Shown in pieces: positions 63,101 to 64,000 of a DNA stretch of 64,000 nucleotides; the stretch's first letter is position 1; each line of letters opens with the position of its first letter. Below the pieces are notes generated by a model. The model saw nothing but the letters and a program-made list of their open reading frames with translations, searched no databases and was not told where the DNA came from. The stretch covers positions 36,940,329 to 37,004,328 of the forward strand of contig NW_023601212.1 of the NCBI RefSeq assembly GCF_014898055.3, written 5' to 3'. The position numbers were made by a program, and so were the translations under genes. Origin of the DNA: Talpa occidentalis. Its lineage: Eukaryota > Chordata > Mammalia > Eulipotyphla > Talpidae.

Positions 63101-63275
63101 AAATGGATGCATTTCACATTAACCAGAGTTTGAACTGATTAATAAATTCTATGTCACTTACTATATGTGAAGTAATTGAACACTGGTCCAAAAAAACCAT
63201 CCTGTGAAGCTTGATCTTTAAGAGGCAATAGCAAGGGCTCTAATTCTTCCAGAGTATAAAGTCCAGGAACCTCAC
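1464..63275 (-). CDS. DYNC2H1: DYNC2H1, cytoplasmic dynein 2 heavy chain (internal exons only)
   Basis: Fourteen minus-strand exons encode part of the heavy chain of dynein-2, the ATPase motor that carries intraflagellar transport trains back from the ciliary tip. In coding order they are 63275-63162, [an expected exon not found], 28672-28588, 27069-26915, 25497-25360, 23856-23743, 23423-23263, 19788-19665, 18917-18796, 17844-17758, 14534-14408, 8334-8193, 7528-7419, 3295-3197 and 1587-1464. Every junction from 28,672 downward keeps frame with GT/AG borders and has no stop. The order of the peptides matches the mammalian protein: end of AAA4, stalk coiled coil 1, microtubule-binding domain, coiled coil 2, start of AAA5. 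The gene runs off both ends of the window. The 23.3-kb contig between the two N gaps carries no exon of this gene. Identity is by recall of the human protein, not by a search. Confidence 0.95.
2184..2446 (-). repeat. tRNA-derived SINE
   Basis: A minus-strand copy in the 3.2-1.5 kb intron of DYNC2H1. The poly-A/ATAAATAAATC tail is seen as TTTAAAAAAAGATTTATTTAT and the tRNA-like head ends GGGGCCTCCCTGATGG on the minus strand. Target duplications GGAGTAATAACT (2,172-2,183) and GGGGTAATAACT (2,447-2,458) flank it. Confidence 0.85.
3197..3295 (-). CDS. DYNC2H1: DYNC2H1 exon, AAA5 continued
   Basis: 33 codons in phase 0: [48 protein letters not shown] is a dynein AAA5 signature. The acceptor is TTGTGCTAG and the donor GTGTGT. 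Confidence 0.95.
3296..6500. other. DYNC2H1 intron, left part, nothing recognised
   Basis: AT-rich sequence with A-runs (for example 4,671-4,690) and no exon or clear repeat. Part of the 7.4-3.3 kb intron. Confidence 0.5.
6510..6720 (-). repeat. MIR fossil SINE
   Basis: The core reads like MIR on the plus strand: CTTGGTTCTGCACTTGACAG, GTGACCTTGGACAAGT, then CTTCCTTATCTATAAAA. This is an ancient mammal-wide repeat within a DYNC2H1 intron. Orientation is not certain. Confidence 0.6.
7419..7528 (-). CDS. DYNC2H1: DYNC2H1 exon, AAA5
   Basis: 110 bases. It completes Lys (A|AA) and reads [36 protein letters not shown]. In other dyneins this region carries the W..GLP.D..S.ENA motif of AAA5, and that motif is visible here. 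Confidence 0.95.
8193..8334 (-). CDS. DYNC2H1: DYNC2H1 exon, start of AAA5
   Basis: 142 bases: [47 protein letters not shown]. The segment [22 protein letters not shown] is the conserved entry from the stalk into the AAA5 module of dynein heavy chains. Confidence 0.95.
10028..10305 (+). repeat. tRNA-derived SINE at an L1 deletion junction
   Basis: The head is GGGTCTCCCCAGTGGCGCAG with A-box-like GGTTGAGCG and B-box-like GTTCGATCCC. The tail is TATAAATAAATAAACAAACCTT plus poly-A. It lies exactly where the host L1 loses ORF1. I saw no clear target duplication. Confidence 0.85.
11780..12445 (+). mobile_element. nested 5'-truncated L1 (3' end only)
   Basis: About 310 bases of L1 3' end (CATGGATGGAGCTAGAAGGG onward) plus a SINE, inserted inside an older L1. 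The flanking duplication AAAAATCCTCA at 11,769-11,779 and 12,446-12,456 is a classic L1 target-site duplication, and the host ORF2 sequence continues directly after it. Confidence 0.8.
12105..12423 (-). repeat. tRNA-derived SINE with long TTTA array
   Basis: A minus-strand SINE in the tail of the nested L1. Its AAATAAAT tail is expanded to about ten TTTA units (12,100-12,140). The head ends GGGGAGGCCCC at 12,423. It is GC-rich with many CpGs, so probably a young copy. Confidence 0.85.
13966..14110 (+). mobile_element. L1 3' end fragment, older subfamily
   Basis: The sequence GGGACTATGGTGATGGTGCA to the tail matches the end of the L1 at 23.05-23.2 kb, not the end of the L1 just upstream. It is therefore a separate, older L1 3' fragment abutting it. 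Confidence 0.6.
14408..14534 (-). CDS. DYNC2H1: DYNC2H1 exon, stalk coiled coil 2 end
   Basis: 127 bases. The first base completes AGA (Arg). The peptide runs [20 protein letters not shown] to [10 protein letters not shown] chose the acceptor TATAG|A over the nearby TTTCAG because only it preserves the frame and gives the full conserved FQS start. Confidence 0.92.
14891..15180 (+). repeat. tRNA-derived SINE with triplicated A-box unit
   Basis: The head GGGTCTCCCTGGTGGCAC is followed by three near-identical 20-21-base units (14,909-14,928; 14,929-14,949; 14,950-14,970), each holding the GGT(T/C)GAGTG A-box core, and then the normal SINE body with GTTCGATCCT. Confidence 0.8.
15291..15545 (+). 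repeat. tRNA-derived SINE, diverged subfamily
   Basis: Head GGGCCACCCTGGTGGCTTAG with GGGTTAAGTCTCTCAGCA instead of GGTTGAGC, and B-box GTTCAATCCC. The same variant head appears near 30,812, so this looks like an older subfamily. Confidence 0.8.
15841..17750. other. DYNC2H1 intron, nothing recognised
   Basis: AT-rich intron between the 17.8 kb and 14.5 kb exons. Short reading frames here show no known motif and are ordinary chance frames. Confidence 0.5.
17758..17844 (-). CDS. DYNC2H1: DYNC2H1 exon, stalk coiled coil 2
   Basis: 87 bases encoding [20 protein letters not shown] and QKVSELKE, with two bases (AG) carried over. It is a charged coiled-coil helix and joins both neighbours in frame. 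Confidence 0.93.
18070..18094. repeat. poly-T run with duplicated flanks
   Basis: About 23 T residues lie between two copies of TGCATGTGAATTTTT (starting 18,062 and 18,094). It looks like an insertion consisting only of a tail with its target duplication. Confidence 0.7.
18796..18917 (-). CDS. DYNC2H1: DYNC2H1 exon, microtubule-binding domain to coiled coil 2
   Basis: 122 bases: [20 protein letters not shown], then [20 protein letters not shown], with TC carried into the next exon to complete Ser. [11 protein letters not shown] is the typical end of the dynein tip before the descending stalk helix. Confidence 0.95.
19665..19788 (-). CDS. DYNC2H1: DYNC2H1 exon, microtubule-binding domain
   Basis: 124 bases. 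It completes a split Ser codon (AG|T) and reads [20 protein letters not shown], then [21 protein letters not shown]. The acceptor is CATTTTAG and the donor GTAATT. The content matches the globular stalk tip that contacts microtubules. Confidence 0.95.
20620..23200 (+). mobile_element. L1 LINE, older subfamily, with large internal deletion
   Basis: A plus-strand L1 in the DYNC2H1 intron between 19.8 and 23.3 kb. 20,620-22,180 is a 5' UTR with internal repeats. ORF1 starts near 22,186 and keeps its coiled-coil N-terminus to about 22,517. The sequence then jumps straight into the end of ORF2 ([24 protein letters not shown] motif near 22,770) and the 3' UTR. More than 4 kb of ORF1 and ORF2 is absent compared with the L1s at 33-38.9 kb. 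Confidence 0.8.
23263..23423 (-). CDS. DYNC2H1: DYNC2H1 exon, start of the microtubule-binding domain
   Basis: 161 bases encoding [20 protein letters not shown], then [20 protein letters not shown] and [13 protein letters not shown]. The pattern [12 protein letters not shown] is the conserved transition from coiled coil 1 into the microtubule-binding tip in dynein heavy chains. Confidence 0.95.
23743..23856 (-). CDS. DYNC2H1: DYNC2H1 exon, stalk coiled coil 1 continued
   Basis: 38 codons in phase 0, from [19 protein letters not shown] to DDELKEVR. It is a continuous charged amphipathic helix. The last codon is AGG (Arg) just before the GTAAGT donor; I recall Gln at this place in human. Confidence 0.93.
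25360..25497 (-). CDS. DYNC2H1: DYNC2H1 exon, stalk coiled coil 1
   Basis: Exactly 46 codons in phase 0. The peptide starts [20 protein letters not shown] and ends EITISMQ. Its heptad-like spacing of Leu, Val and Ala with many Lys and Glu residues fits the ascending helix of the dynein stalk. Confidence 0.94.
26915..27069 (-). CDS. DYNC2H1: DYNC2H1 exon, entry to the stalk
   Basis: The exon is 155 bases and encodes [19 protein letters not shown], then [20 protein letters not shown] and a basic helix ending SHLQ. It sits between the AAA4 module and coiled coil 1 of the stalk. The acceptor is TTTCTAG and the donor GTACAATG. Confidence 0.94.
27600..28020 (+). repeat. L2 LINE remnant (probable)
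   Basis: Pyrimidine-rich sequence resembling the 3' part of L2, for example CATGAGGTAAAATCCAAATTCCTTACCATGAC and the following stretch of short motifs. It is ancient and fragmentary, and lies in a DYNC2H1 intron. Confidence 0.45.
28588..28672 (-). CDS. DYNC2H1: DYNC2H1 exon, lysine-rich linker before the stalk
   Basis: The exon is 85 bases after TTTTAG and before GTAGTA. It reads IPEMLFSET followed by a highly charged tail ([19 protein letters not shown]) and one base that completes Val with the next exon. IPEMLFSET is conserved in mammalian DYNC2H1. The charged tail is a flexible segment that I expect to vary between species. It is the most upstream DYNC2H1 exon on the first contig. Confidence 0.9.
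28673..30780. other. DYNC2H1 intron, mostly unrecognised
   Basis: AT-rich then pyrimidine-rich sequence upstream of the 28.6 kb exon. I searched here for the next expected DYNC2H1 exon and did not find it. A 29-base unit is tandemly duplicated near 30,367-30,428. Confidence 0.5.
30812..31075 (+). repeat. tRNA-derived SINE, diverged subfamily
   Basis: Head GGGCCTTCCTGGTGGCTAGG with GGTTAAATC. The body has GTTCGATCCCCAGC and CAGCAGTGTATTTCAGT, and the end is a CA dinucleotide run (31,036-31,056) before AAATAAATAAAAA. Imperfect flanking copies of AAAACGCTTTGCC suggest a target duplication. Confidence 0.8.
32090..32560 (+). repeat. L2 LINE 3' end
   Basis: It contains CTTAGAATGGTTTACAAAGC, the cysteine/serine-rich C-terminal coding remnant, GCTCTCAATAA near the end and a short terminal tail typical of L2. 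An ancient mammalian repeat with no coding capacity. Confidence 0.6.
33001..35107 (+). mobile_element. L1 LINE 3' half (end of ORF2 and 3' UTR)
   Basis: The sequence begins abruptly in the ORF2 reverse transcriptase just before the F/Y-A-D-D site and runs through the ORF2 C-terminal domain (FNKWC-type motifs near 34,010; [17 protein letters not shown] near 34,590) to the 3' UTR. Frameshifts and stops are frequent. It stops at 35,107, where the 5' end of another L1 starts without a gap. Confidence 0.85.
33645..33925 (+). repeat. tRNA-derived SINE inside L1 ORF2
   Basis: Full-length SINE. A perfect 15-base target duplication GAAAATCCAGAAATA lies at 33,630-33,644 and 33,926-33,940. A-box GGTTGAGCA and B-box GTTCGATTTC are visible. 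Confidence 0.92.
35649..36659 (+). pseudogene. L1 ORF1 (RNA-binding protein), one internal stop
   Basis: L1 ORF1p is a trimeric coiled-coil RNA-binding protein that packages L1 RNA. The frame starts [19 protein letters not shown], continues through a long charged coiled coil, and after a single TAA at 36,120-36,122 resumes in the same frame with [18 protein letters not shown] (RRM domain) and the C-terminal domain [15 protein letters not shown], ending at 36,659. Only one nonsense codon interrupts it. Confidence 0.85.
36739..38886 (+). pseudogene. L1 ORF2 (endonuclease and reverse transcriptase), frameshifted, truncated by gap
   Basis: It starts [20 protein letters not shown], an apurinic-type endonuclease N-terminus, with CLQETHL near 36,860. 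Frameshifts follow. Reverse-transcriptase blocks are visible near 38,130 ([13 protein letters not shown]), 38,505 ([17 protein letters not shown]), 38,670 ([16 protein letters not shown]) and 38,808 ([10 protein letters not shown]). The last is the catalytic ADD site. The sequence runs into the gap. Confidence 0.85.
38887..38986. other. assembly gap, 100 N
   Basis: Exactly 100 N. The left flank is inside the reverse-transcriptase region of an L1; the right flank is unrelated unique sequence. A fixed 100-N run usually marks a scaffold join of unknown size. Confidence 0.99.
38987..41220. other. start of the MMP7 contig, mostly unrecognised
   Basis: Distal 3' flank of MMP7. No exon of either gene was seen. 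A short perfect palindrome lies at 39,106-39,126. The stretch 39,790-40,200 is less AT-rich and may be an old LTR, but I could not place it. Confidence 0.4.
41330..41765 (+). repeat. MaLR-type LTR (MLT1-like)
   Basis: The end of the element matches MLT1 LTRs: CAAGACCAGCAGAAGAACC, CAGAATTGTGAGTGATAATAAATG, CTAAGTTTTGGG, TAGCAATAGACAACC. An old non-autonomous retroelement. The left boundary is approximate. Confidence 0.6.
41871..41950 (+). repeat. copy A of an 80-base direct duplication
   Basis: Duplicated with few differences at about 42,637-42,714. The left part of a local duplication-inversion (see findings). Confidence 0.85.
42007..42093 (+). repeat. template of an inverted duplication split by a provirus
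   Basis: Its reverse complement appears at 42,733-42,790 and continues at 44,380-44,412, with an endogenous retroviral element inserted between the two parts. Confidence 0.85.
42791..44376 (-). mobile_element. endogenous retrovirus remnant (class I-like), deleted
   Basis: Bounded by TGTTA and TAACA ends and by flanking ATCA/ATTA, a likely 4-base target duplication. The downstream LTR (42,791-43,253, minus orientation) has AATAAA near 42,903. It is preceded on the minus strand by a purine tract (AAAGGGGGGAA) at 43,254-43,265, as expected at the 3' LTR of a retrovirus. About 1 kb of internal sequence remains. Only about 115 bases of the other LTR survive at 44,262-44,376. A 117-residue minus-strand frame at 43,982-43,629 is all that stays open; I do not recognise its product. 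Not functional. Confidence 0.75.
44158..44192. repeat. CAAAA simple repeat
   Basis: About seven tandem AAAAC units within the retroviral remnant. Confidence 0.9.
44652..45525 (-). mobile_element. solo LTR, class II (ERVK-like) endogenous retrovirus
   Basis: An 874-base LTR in minus orientation, starting TGCTGCAGGGGGCC and ending CCTTCGGCA (TG...CA). A perfect 6-base target duplication TGACAG lies at 44,646-44,651 and 45,526-45,531; six bases is typical of class II ERVs. AATAAA lies on the minus strand near 44,808. No internal viral sequence is present. Confidence 0.8.
45591..45866 (-). repeat. tRNA-derived SINE inside the Tigger-like element
   Basis: A 14-base target duplication with one mismatch: AGTAGCCAAGTTTT (45,577-45,590) and AGTAGTCAAGTTTT (45,867-45,880). 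Full-length minus-strand copy. Confidence 0.9.
46414..46860 (+). mobile_element. LTR-like repeat, copy 1
   Basis: About 450 bases similar to 50,511-50,905: TGTAGGGT start, CCTGATGGCGGGCACCT, TTTTTAAGGGCGGCGTCACG (TATA-like), a CAG- and AAGCCG-rich stretch, CCCCAATAAAA (poly-A signal) and CTCCTCCTTTACCCGG. The layout resembles U3-R-U5 of a retroviral LTR. No gag, pol or env is next to it. The family was not identified and the boundaries are approximate. Confidence 0.55.
48318..48612 (-). CDS. MMP7: MMP7 exon 6, C-terminal tail and 3' UTR
   Basis: After the acceptor CCAACAG the exon completes Gly257 and encodes VKKKF, with a stop at 48,595-48,593. Human ends KRSNSRKK, so the tail stays basic but is shorter. 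The rest is 3' UTR. Stretches at about 48,450-48,490 and 48,320-48,360 closely resemble the 3' UTR of human MMP7 as I recall it, including the terminal AAATAAAA context. That resemblance is what identifies this exon; the transcript end near 48,318 is approximate. Confidence 0.85.
48332..48337 (-). terminator. MMP7 poly-A signal AATAAA
   Basis: A minus-strand AATAAA lies about 260 bases past the MMP7 stop, in sequence resembling the end of the known MMP7 3' UTR. Cleavage is expected some 15-20 bases further on, near 48,315-48,320. Confidence 0.75.
48593..59668 (-). CDS. MMP7: MMP7, matrilysin (complete, 6 exons)
   Basis: Matrilysin is a secreted zinc endopeptidase of epithelia that cleaves matrix proteins, defensin precursors and cell-surface proteins. 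Coding exons are 59668-59561, 56805-56585, 56500-56352, 55011-54883, 52508-52347 and 48612-48593. They sum to 789 bases, 262 residues and a stop, with all junctions in frame. Domains: signal peptide about 1-17, propeptide with cysteine switch PRCGMPDV at 85-92 (Cys87), catalytic domain from about residue 100, zinc site [11 protein letters not shown] with His212, Glu213, His216 and His222, and Met-turn at Met230. There is no hemopexin domain, as expected for MMP7 (human is 267 residues). The start was chosen because residues 1-7 align with the human start without a gap. Oddities are an altered propeptide cleavage region and a divergent five-residue C-terminal tail. The whole gene sits on a contig between two N gaps inside DYNC2H1. 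Confidence 0.95.
48770..48960 (+). repeat. MIR fossil SINE
   Basis: MIR core visible: TTAATGACCTTGGCAAGTTA, CTTAACCTCTCTTCATG, then CAATCTGTAAGATGAAGATAA. It lies in MMP7 intron 5, close to exon 6. Confidence 0.6.
50511..50905 (+). mobile_element. LTR-like repeat, copy 2, in MMP7 intron 5
   Basis: Same family and orientation as 46,414-46,860, with a shorter AAGCCG/CAG tract. Poly-A signal CCCCAATAAAAG near 50,811. It is flanked by ordinary intron sequence, so it behaves as a solo LTR. Confidence 0.55.
51019..51288 (-). repeat. tRNA-derived SINE in MMP7 intron 5
   Basis: Minus-strand SINE with flanking TCTCACATTATT copies (from 51,004 and 51,289). Head GGGCCTCCCCGATGG on the minus strand. 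Confidence 0.88.
52347..52508 (-). CDS. MMP7: MMP7 exon 5, catalytic zinc site
   Basis: 162 bases: [53 protein letters not shown]. The HExxHxxGxxH motif and the Met-turn SLMYP are intact, so this copy should be catalytically competent. The acceptor is ATTTTAG and the donor GTAATA. Confidence 0.95.
52605..52873 (+). repeat. tRNA-derived SINE in MMP7 intron 4
   Basis: Head GGGCCTCCCCGGTGGCGCAG, GGTTGAGTG, GATTCGATTCCC and tail TATAAATAAATAAATCTT. Antisense to MMP7, about 100 bases upstream of exon 5. Confidence 0.9.
53037..53308 (+). repeat. tRNA-derived SINE in MMP7 intron 4
   Basis: Target duplication GAATCATCAAATA (53,024-53,036) and GAATCATCAGATA (53,309-53,321). The head has a degraded A-box (CGTTGTGCA). 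Confidence 0.9.
54240..54360. repeat. MIR/L2-like fossil
   Basis: AAATGAGAAAACTGAGGCTCAGAGG, then CACACAGCTAGTAA, is the typical conserved MIR core. It lies in MMP7 intron 4. Confidence 0.6.
54396..54716. mobile_element. Tigger-like non-autonomous DNA transposon, second copy
   Basis: It starts AACTGACACTCGAATAACAT and ends TGTTGGTCAACT, aligning along its length with the element at 44.4 kb (ATTTTCTCTTCCTTGTGATT, TATGTGTTAATCGACC). It lies in MMP7 intron 4. Confidence 0.65.
54883..55011 (-). CDS. MMP7: MMP7 exon 4, structural zinc and calcium sites
   Basis: 129 bases: [54 protein letters not shown] and GGD.HFD.DE are the conserved structural zinc and calcium ligands of matrix metalloproteinases, and all are intact. 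Confidence 0.95.
56352..56500 (-). CDS. MMP7: MMP7 exon 3, catalytic domain N-terminal part
   Basis: 149 bases. It completes Arg110 and reads [58 protein letters not shown] is the conserved first helix and strand of the MMP catalytic fold. It ends with G, which completes Glu160 with the next exon. Confidence 0.94.
56585..56805 (-). CDS. MMP7: MMP7 exon 2, propeptide and cysteine switch
   Basis: 221 bases. It reads [56 protein letters not shown], then [17 protein letters not shown]. Cys87 in PRCGMPD is the residue that holds the catalytic zinc in the latent enzyme. Downstream of it, where I recall the human protein having EYSLFPNS, there is a GTGTGR run encoded by a duplicated GGTACA. The segment is about two residues shorter than in human. 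Confidence 0.93.
57600..57815. repeat. MIR fossil SINE
   Basis: MIR pattern: CATCTCATTTAAGCTTCAGA, TGTTATTTCTATTCACATAG, GATAATTTGCCTCAGGTCAC. It lies in MMP7 intron 1. Confidence 0.6.
58270..58334. repeat. short inverted repeat, MITE-like
   Basis: Perfect 14-base arms AACCATATGAAATT (58,271-58,284) and AATTTCATATGGTT (58,320-58,333), with weaker pairing beyond them. About 65 bases in MMP7 intron 1. The family is unknown. Confidence 0.6.
58509..58793 (-). repeat. tRNA-derived SINE in MMP7 intron 1
   Basis: Perfect 15-base target duplication AATGATAGTATTTCT at 58,494-58,508 and 58,794-58,808. CpG-rich, full-length and probably recent. An internal 18-base GGCAGGAGAGGTC(T/C) segment is duplicated near 58,660-58,690. 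Confidence 0.92.
59270..59440. repeat. MIR-like fossil
   Basis: Weak MIR core (AGGAAATGAAGCTCAGAGAAAG, GAGTTTGAATTTGAACC) just inside MMP7 intron 1. Confidence 0.45.
59561..59668 (-). CDS. MMP7: MMP7 exon 1, signal peptide
   Basis: 36 codons: [20 protein letters not shown], then [16 protein letters not shown], followed by the GTATGT donor. The hydrophobic core [13 protein letters not shown] and the SESQWEQAQ end match matrilysin. A second ATG lies in frame nine bases upstream at 59,677 (adding MAA). Confidence 0.94.
59737..59745 (-). promoter_or_regulatory. MMP7 TATA box
   Basis: Minus-strand TATATAAAT lies about 70 bases upstream of the MMP7 start codon. It predicts transcription starting around 59,710-59,715. 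Human MMP7 also has a TATA box about 30 bases upstream of its start site. Confidence 0.8.
59773..59779. promoter_or_regulatory. AP-1 site of the MMP7 promoter (TGACTCA)
   Basis: A perfect TGA(C/G)TCA palindromic AP-1 element sits about 30 bases upstream of the TATA box. In human MMP7 an AP-1 site at about -65 mediates induction by growth factors and phorbol ester. The spacing here is the same, which supports promoter identity. Confidence 0.75.
59899..59905. promoter_or_regulatory. possible TCF/LEF site upstream of MMP7
   Basis: TTCAAAG lies about 190 bases upstream of the inferred transcription start. Human MMP7 is a beta-catenin/TCF target with a site near -190. The motif is short, so this is only a positional argument. 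Confidence 0.4.
59910..62321. other. upstream flank of MMP7 to the end of the contig
   Basis: No exon seen. A MIR-like core lies near 61,020-61,090 (GATGAGAAAACTGAGACTGA). A nine-G run lies near 62,250, close to the contig end at 62,321. Short open frames here show no known motif. Confidence 0.5.
62322..62421. other. assembly gap, 100 N
   Basis: Exactly 100 N. The right flank begins inside a tRNA-derived SINE whose 5' end is missing. Together with the gap at 38,887 it brackets the MMP7-bearing contig. Confidence 0.99.
62422..62660 (+). repeat. tRNA-derived SINE, 5' end lost in the gap
   Basis: The copy starts mid-body at the gap edge (TTTGATTCCCAGCTAGGGAG, CAGCAGTGTATTTCAGTAGA) and ends TATGCATAAATAAATAAAAATAATTTT. 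Confidence 0.85.
63162..63275 (-). CDS. DYNC2H1: DYNC2H1 exon, AAA4 region ([19 protein letters not shown])
   Basis: The exon is 114 bases, begins after TTCTGTAG and ends before GTAAGT. It carries 37 whole codons with a split Gly codon at the start and one base (A) carried over at the end. It reads [19 protein letters not shown] and ends in [12 protein letters not shown], closely matching the dynein-2 heavy chain upstream of the stalk. It is the only DYNC2H1 exon on the contig that starts at 62,422. The next exon downstream would begin by completing an Arg codon (A|GG); none with that property and the expected sequence was found in this window. Confidence 0.93.
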
Positions 63276-63429
63276 CTACAGAAGAATATGACAAATGTTT
63301 TAAATTTTAGCAACATTACAGTAGTTCAAAACACATTTTACATACTTGATGATATTTTTGGTCTCATATTAAATAATCTGCTCTTACTCAATCTTTCAAA
63401 AAATGCACAAATGTTTTCACATCTACCTT

Positions 63430-63960
63430 ACTCACAAATCTAAATCTATAGTCTTCATTTGATAAAATTCAAACTCCTAAGCAAGCCATTCGAGACATTT
63501 CATAATCAAGCTATCATTTGCCTTTTCTGGTTCTTCCCCCACATCTCCCCAAGAAATCTAGCCTCAGCTTAATTTGTGTTCCGTAAACATAAACATAGTG
63601 AAACACTTACTTTTCCTGTAATAAATGTATACATACATATATATTTACATCTATAGTCTTCCTCTGCCACTTTCCCCAAAATTGCTGTCTATATTCAAGA
63701 CACTACTTTGCTAACTGCTATGCCCATTAGCCTTTTCTGGGGCTACCCACACACTAAGTCTCTTTGGTATTTCACATACTATGTAAACATTATACTGTTT
63801 TTTCACTATTTAGCACCTGTCACAACATTAAATAATGAATGAATTACTTCCTTTTCCTGCCCAATTAGATTCTGAATTCCCAAAGGAAAAATATTTGATC
63901 ATGTTCAATATTAGCCTTAAGGACATTCTTAGCAAAATATCTGCAACATAAATATTTGAT
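63430..63960. repeat. L2 LINE remnant (probable)
   Basis: TTCAAACTCCTAAGCAAGCC, then a decayed pyrimidine-rich stretch and TCTGAATTCCCAAAGG near the end, resembles L2. It is in a DYNC2H1 intron and is followed by a short AATG tandem run (63,973-63,991). Confidence 0.45.
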
Positions 63961-64000
63961 ATATAAATGGAAGAATGAATGAATGAATGAACAAACCAAT

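Noticed and set aside
1..64000. CRISPR arrays, operons, phage or bacterial systems
   Set aside because: No regularly spaced repeats with unique spacers. All genes are spliced and the repeats are mammalian.

Overview
The window is nuclear DNA of a placental mammal. It contains spliced, AT-rich vertebrate genes with GT/AG introns, L1 and L2 LINEs, MIR fossils, a MaLR-type LTR, a Tigger-like transposon, endogenous retroviral LTRs and many copies of a tRNA-derived SINE that ends in AAATAAATAAATCTT plus poly-A. I do not recognise that SINE for certain. It suggests a laurasiatherian lineage, possibly a rhinolophoid bat, but this is a guess. No bacterial, plasmid, phage or CRISPR features were seen.

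Two genes are present, both on the minus strand. (1) DYNC2H1, the heavy chain of cytoplasmic dynein 2 (retrograde intraflagellar transport in cilia). Fourteen internal coding exons are present: thirteen between 1,464 and 28,672 and one at 63,162-63,275. They encode the end of the AAA4 region, the stalk coiled coil with the microtubule-binding tip, and the start of AAA5. All neighbouring exons in the first block join in frame. (2) MMP7 (matrilysin), complete in six exons from 59,668 down to a stop at 48,593, with a 262-residue product, a recognisable promoter and a poly-A signal. The cysteine switch and zinc site are intact, but the activation-cleavage region is altered.

Layout: 1-38,886 is one contig (DYNC2H1 exons and introns, several L1s). 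38,887-38,986 is a 100-N gap. 38,987-62,321 is a second contig holding only MMP7 and repeats. 62,322-62,421 is another 100-N gap. 62,422-64,000 returns to DYNC2H1. MMP7 therefore appears nested inside a DYNC2H1 intron, and one DYNC2H1 exon expected between 28.7 kb and 63.2 kb was not found. In human these genes are several hundred kb apart and on opposite strands. The simplest reading is a mis-scaffolded MMP7 contig; a real rearrangement is the exciting but less likely alternative.

Much of the rest is layered mobile DNA: a 5' L1 half abutting a 3' L1 half, L1s with large internal deletions, a nested L1/SINE stack with readable target duplications, a Tigger-like element interrupted by a solo class II LTR and a SINE, a deleted class I provirus sitting in an older inverted duplication, and two similar LTR-like repeats flanking the last MMP7 exon.
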